From NCBI GenBank assembly GCA_963556695.1, contig CAUWAG010000010.1:868001-932000 (forward strand): a stretch of DNA of 64,000 bases, in the 5' to 3' direction. Position numbers and translations under genes: made by a program. Below, in pieces: positions 62,024 through 64,000 of this stretch (positions are counted from its first letter, which is position 1; each line of letters opens with the position of its first letter). The notes beneath the pieces are model-generated. The model did no database searches and had not been told where the DNA came from. It saw only the letters and a program-made list of their open reading frames with translations. The DNA is from Anthostomella pinea. Taxonomy: Eukaryota; Ascomycota; Sordariomycetes; Xylariales; Xylariaceae.

Positions 62024-64000
62024 CTAATATCCCGAGGTGTCAATATTATTGAATGACGGTGGGTCCATAGCCATGAACTCGAGCAAGTCCACACCGCCAA
62101 CATTAACTCCCTGGTCCGTCATCGTTACATTCGAGTTCTCGCCCATGTTCTGGAACAGCCCGGGTCCCGGAGGGAGGTACCACATTTGATCGTCAGAGGT
62201 CCAGTCATTATTCTCAAACATGGTGTCAGTGAGACCCGACGTGTCCATGACGCCGCCACTCGCCGCCGGTGTCGTGATACCAAAAAGCGACGTCGGCCCG
62301 GCCGGGTAGGGAAAATTGCCGTTTGACAAATCAAAGGGCGTGGCTGAGATGTTGCCAGAAGGCGTCGAAGAACGTTCTGTACCGTCTTGGTCAGTATCTC
62401 CTGAGAATGGGAACGAGGAAACCACGACGGCCGACAACGTACCAGGTACCGCCAGCCCGTCTCTGAACTTGGCCGCGTGACTCGTGTAGCCGTTCTCCGC
62501 ACCGTTTGCTTGAACGTGTCCATTCGAAACCGCGACCTTACTCGCGTCGCCATTGGCACGAGGGCTCTTGCCGTCGCCGGCAGTTGCGGTGGGCGCGTAC
62601 TTGAAACGATCCCGAAGTCGGGTCGTGAGAGATTCGAGCAGGTCACCGAATCTCGTGCCAAGGTGGATGTCGTCGACGACGCAGTTCCGCAGAGCGTGCA
62701 CGGTGCGATCCAGCAGGCTGATGCTGATTTCGACGTCAGACTTGGGCGCTCCCAGGGCGAAGGTCTTGAGCAAAAACATGGCACCGCTGATGATCCGGAA
62801 GTACGTCCGCACGGGGGCGTGCTTCAGATAGCCACCTTTCAGCAGACCGTTCACTACGGTCCCCAGCAGGTTCCGGCAGCCCTGCACAACTTCCTTGACG
62901 TATTCCTGGTCTTCTACCATGAACCCACCCAGATGGCCGAGGGGGAGGTTGCCTAGGTAATTCTGTGTCTGGGGCGACAACTCGGCATTTCCACCCGTGA
63001 TACCACCCCCGTACGCGTGGGCATCTGTGCATCGCTCGACGACGGCCTGCAATGCGAGGGAGTTGACATATATACGCACATACTCGTACTCGATGGTCAG
63101 GATATGCCGGATGTACTCGGGCAGACGGAACTGCTCGAACTCCCTCCACCATTCCTTCAGGATGGGCTGGAAGTCCTTGAGCAATCTCGTATAGTTGCCG
63201 CTCTGGATGATCTCGGTGGTGTGCTTCCGCGACCGGAACAGCCTCTCGTTGCCGAGGTGCATGGCATTGCTGACACCCACCCAACACTGGATTATCTGAT
63301 CGTCCAACTCAACATCTGGCACATAGTTGAAACCCGTGGACAGGACAGATTGGCTGGTCCCCGGTGTGTTGCCCTCGTTGGAGACAGGGCGTCTCCGGGA
63401 GAAGACGGGATCCGTCTTTCGAATGCTCTCGGGCACCATGTTGGTCCAGCCGAGACGACCTGCCAGCTGGGTCAGGTAGATCAACAACAGGCGTTTGATA
63501 CGCATGGCACGCAGGCGGTATGCCTCGTCCTCGTATTCCGGTCGCGTAATGGCATTGGCGGCGAGCAGCTCATCAATGTCGTCAAAGACGCCAAGTTCGT
63601 AGGCGAGCCCCATTGCGTTGCTGAGCAGCATCCAGCACATGCGGTCACTCCTCCAGGCAGGCTCGAGCCAGCTCTCGATCCTCCGGCCGCCAACATTGCC
63701 GCCGGGGCGGTTGGCGCCGTCATCCTCCATGACATCGAGGTCGTGCAAGTCACGGGACGGGAGCATCAGCTCGTCGATGGCCTCGTCGGGCGGGAAATGA
63801 AGCGCGCGCGGGTGCCACTCGGTGAGGATCATCAGCGACTCAATGGTGCCTAGCGTACGCAGGCTGCCCTTGCGCAGGCCTCGCCACGGCGCGGTGCTGG
63901 ACGTCTGGGCATCATCGGCGCCAGACCCACAGAAGCCTCCCCCGAAGGCCTCCTGGCCCCAAAGACACCTTTCGATCATCCTGCGCAGGTACCTCCAGAG
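62024..64000 (-). CDS. Fungal-specific transcription factor, C-terminal part (5' end cut)
   Basis: A minus-strand frame open from the window edge (LWRYLRRMIERCLWGQ) to a stop at 62024-62026, about 658 residues visible. The early part, LGTIESLMILTEWHPRALHF followed by RSDRMCWMLLSNAMGLAYELG, is the core of the fungal-specific transcription factor domain found in Zn2Cys6 activators. A long alpha-helical middle region follows (WWREFEQFRLPEYIRHIL, YVRIYVNSLALQAVVER). The tail from about residue 450 is Ser/Thr/Gly/Asn-rich with acidic patches, as in activation domains. The Zn2Cys6 cluster must lie beyond position 64000. The IESLMILTEWHPR segment is reminiscent of nitrogen or amino-acid regulators such as Aro80- or TamA/Dal81-type proteins; I am not sure which. 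No lesion is seen. Confidence 0.85.
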   Translation of the reverse strand, partial: LWRYLRRMIERCLWGQEAFGGGFCGSGADDAQTSSTAPWRGLRKGSLRTLGTIESLMILTEWHPRALHFPPDEAIDELMLPSRDLHDLDVMEDDGANRPGGNVGGRRIESWLEPAWRSDRMCWMLLSNAMGLAYELGVFDDIDELLAANAITRPEYEDEAYRLRAMRIKRLLLIYLTQLAGRLGWTNMVPESIRKTDPVFSRRRPVSNEGNTPGTSQSVLSTGFNYVPDVELDDQIIQCWVGVSNAMHLGNERLFRSRKHTTEIIQSGNYTRLLKDFQPILKEWWREFEQFRLPEYIRHILTIEYEYVRIYVNSLALQAVVERCTDAHAYGGGITGGNAELSPQTQNYLGNLPLGHLGGFMVEDQEYVKEVVQGCRNLLGTVVNGLLKGGYLKHAPVRTYFRIISGAMFLLKTFALGAPKSDVEISISLLDRTVHALRNCVVDDIHLGTRFGDLLESLTTRLRDRFKYAPTATAGDGKSPRANGDASKVAVSNGHVQANGAENGYTSHAAKFRDGLAVPGTLSAVVVSSFPFSGDTDQDGTERSSTPSGNISATPFDLSNGNFPYPAGPTSLFGITTPAASGGVMDTSGLTDTMFENNDWTSDDQMWYLPPGPGLFQNMGENSNVTMTDQGVNVGGVDLLEFMAMDPPSFNNIDTSGY

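Noticed and set aside
63017..63853. 278-codon plus-strand frame opposite the transcription factor
   Set aside because: It is an antisense shadow of a well-supported minus-strand coding region.
48401..64000. A secondary-metabolite gene cluster around GMP synthase
   Set aside because: No backbone synthase, transporter or tailoring set is present; one regulator and one possible oxygenase are not enough.

Overview
The window is nuclear DNA from a filamentous ascomycete (Pezizomycotina). The grounds are short GT-AG introns, a fungal GMP synthase, a GH10 xylanase, Zn2Cys6 regulators, an intron-bearing tRNA-Arg, Fot1/pogo-type transposons and a two-compartment base composition. About 42 kb (1-24,640 and 30,850-48,400) is very AT-rich, almost gene-free and full of stop codons, the pattern left by repeat-induced point mutation (RIP) of old repeats. 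Two GC-balanced blocks (24,641-30,850 and 48,400-64,000) hold all recognisable genes. I cannot name the species.

AT-rich block 1 (1-24,640): a roughly 510-bp ATT microsatellite, several short GC-rich solo LTRs that still show 5-bp target duplications, and two copies of one Fot1/pogo-like DNA transposon. One copy (7317-9164, minus strand) is wrecked by RIP-like change. The other (20457-22316) is nearly intact, with 54-bp perfect terminal inverted repeats, TA target duplications and a DDE transposase carrying only two nonsense codons.

GC island (24,641-30,850): a gene graveyard. A two-RRM protein gene is split by a tRNA-headed SINE with an 11-bp target duplication and also has a 2-bp frameshift. 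A Zn2Cys6 transcription factor gene (minus) has one nonsense codon and one frameshift. A GH13 alpha-glucosidase remnant (plus) is broken by several frameshifts and ends at a MITE. Two MITEs of a four-copy family lie here. A third copy of the Fot1/pogo element (30989-33218) lies just beyond and carries a nested LTR-like insertion.

AT-rich block 2 (31-48.4 kb): no gene recognised. It holds decayed tandem and satellite-like repeats (about 33.7-36.8 kb and 46.7-47.4 kb), an AAT microsatellite and one solo LTR.

Gene-bearing right end (48.4-64 kb): a broken secreted-protein gene of unknown family, a small cysteine-containing secreted protein candidate, a complete 13-exon GMP synthase (543 aa), a complete 3-exon GH10 endo-xylanase (334 aa), tRNA-Arg(ACG), a complete 8-exon gene for a 427-aa protein of unknown function with possible 2-oxoglutarate/Fe(II) oxygenase-like motifs (minus), and the C-terminal part of a fungal transcription factor (minus) running off the window. 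These genes form no obvious pathway; they look like ordinary chromosomal neighbours at the edge of a transposon-rich block. Exon coordinates were worked out by eye from splice signals and reading-frame continuity.
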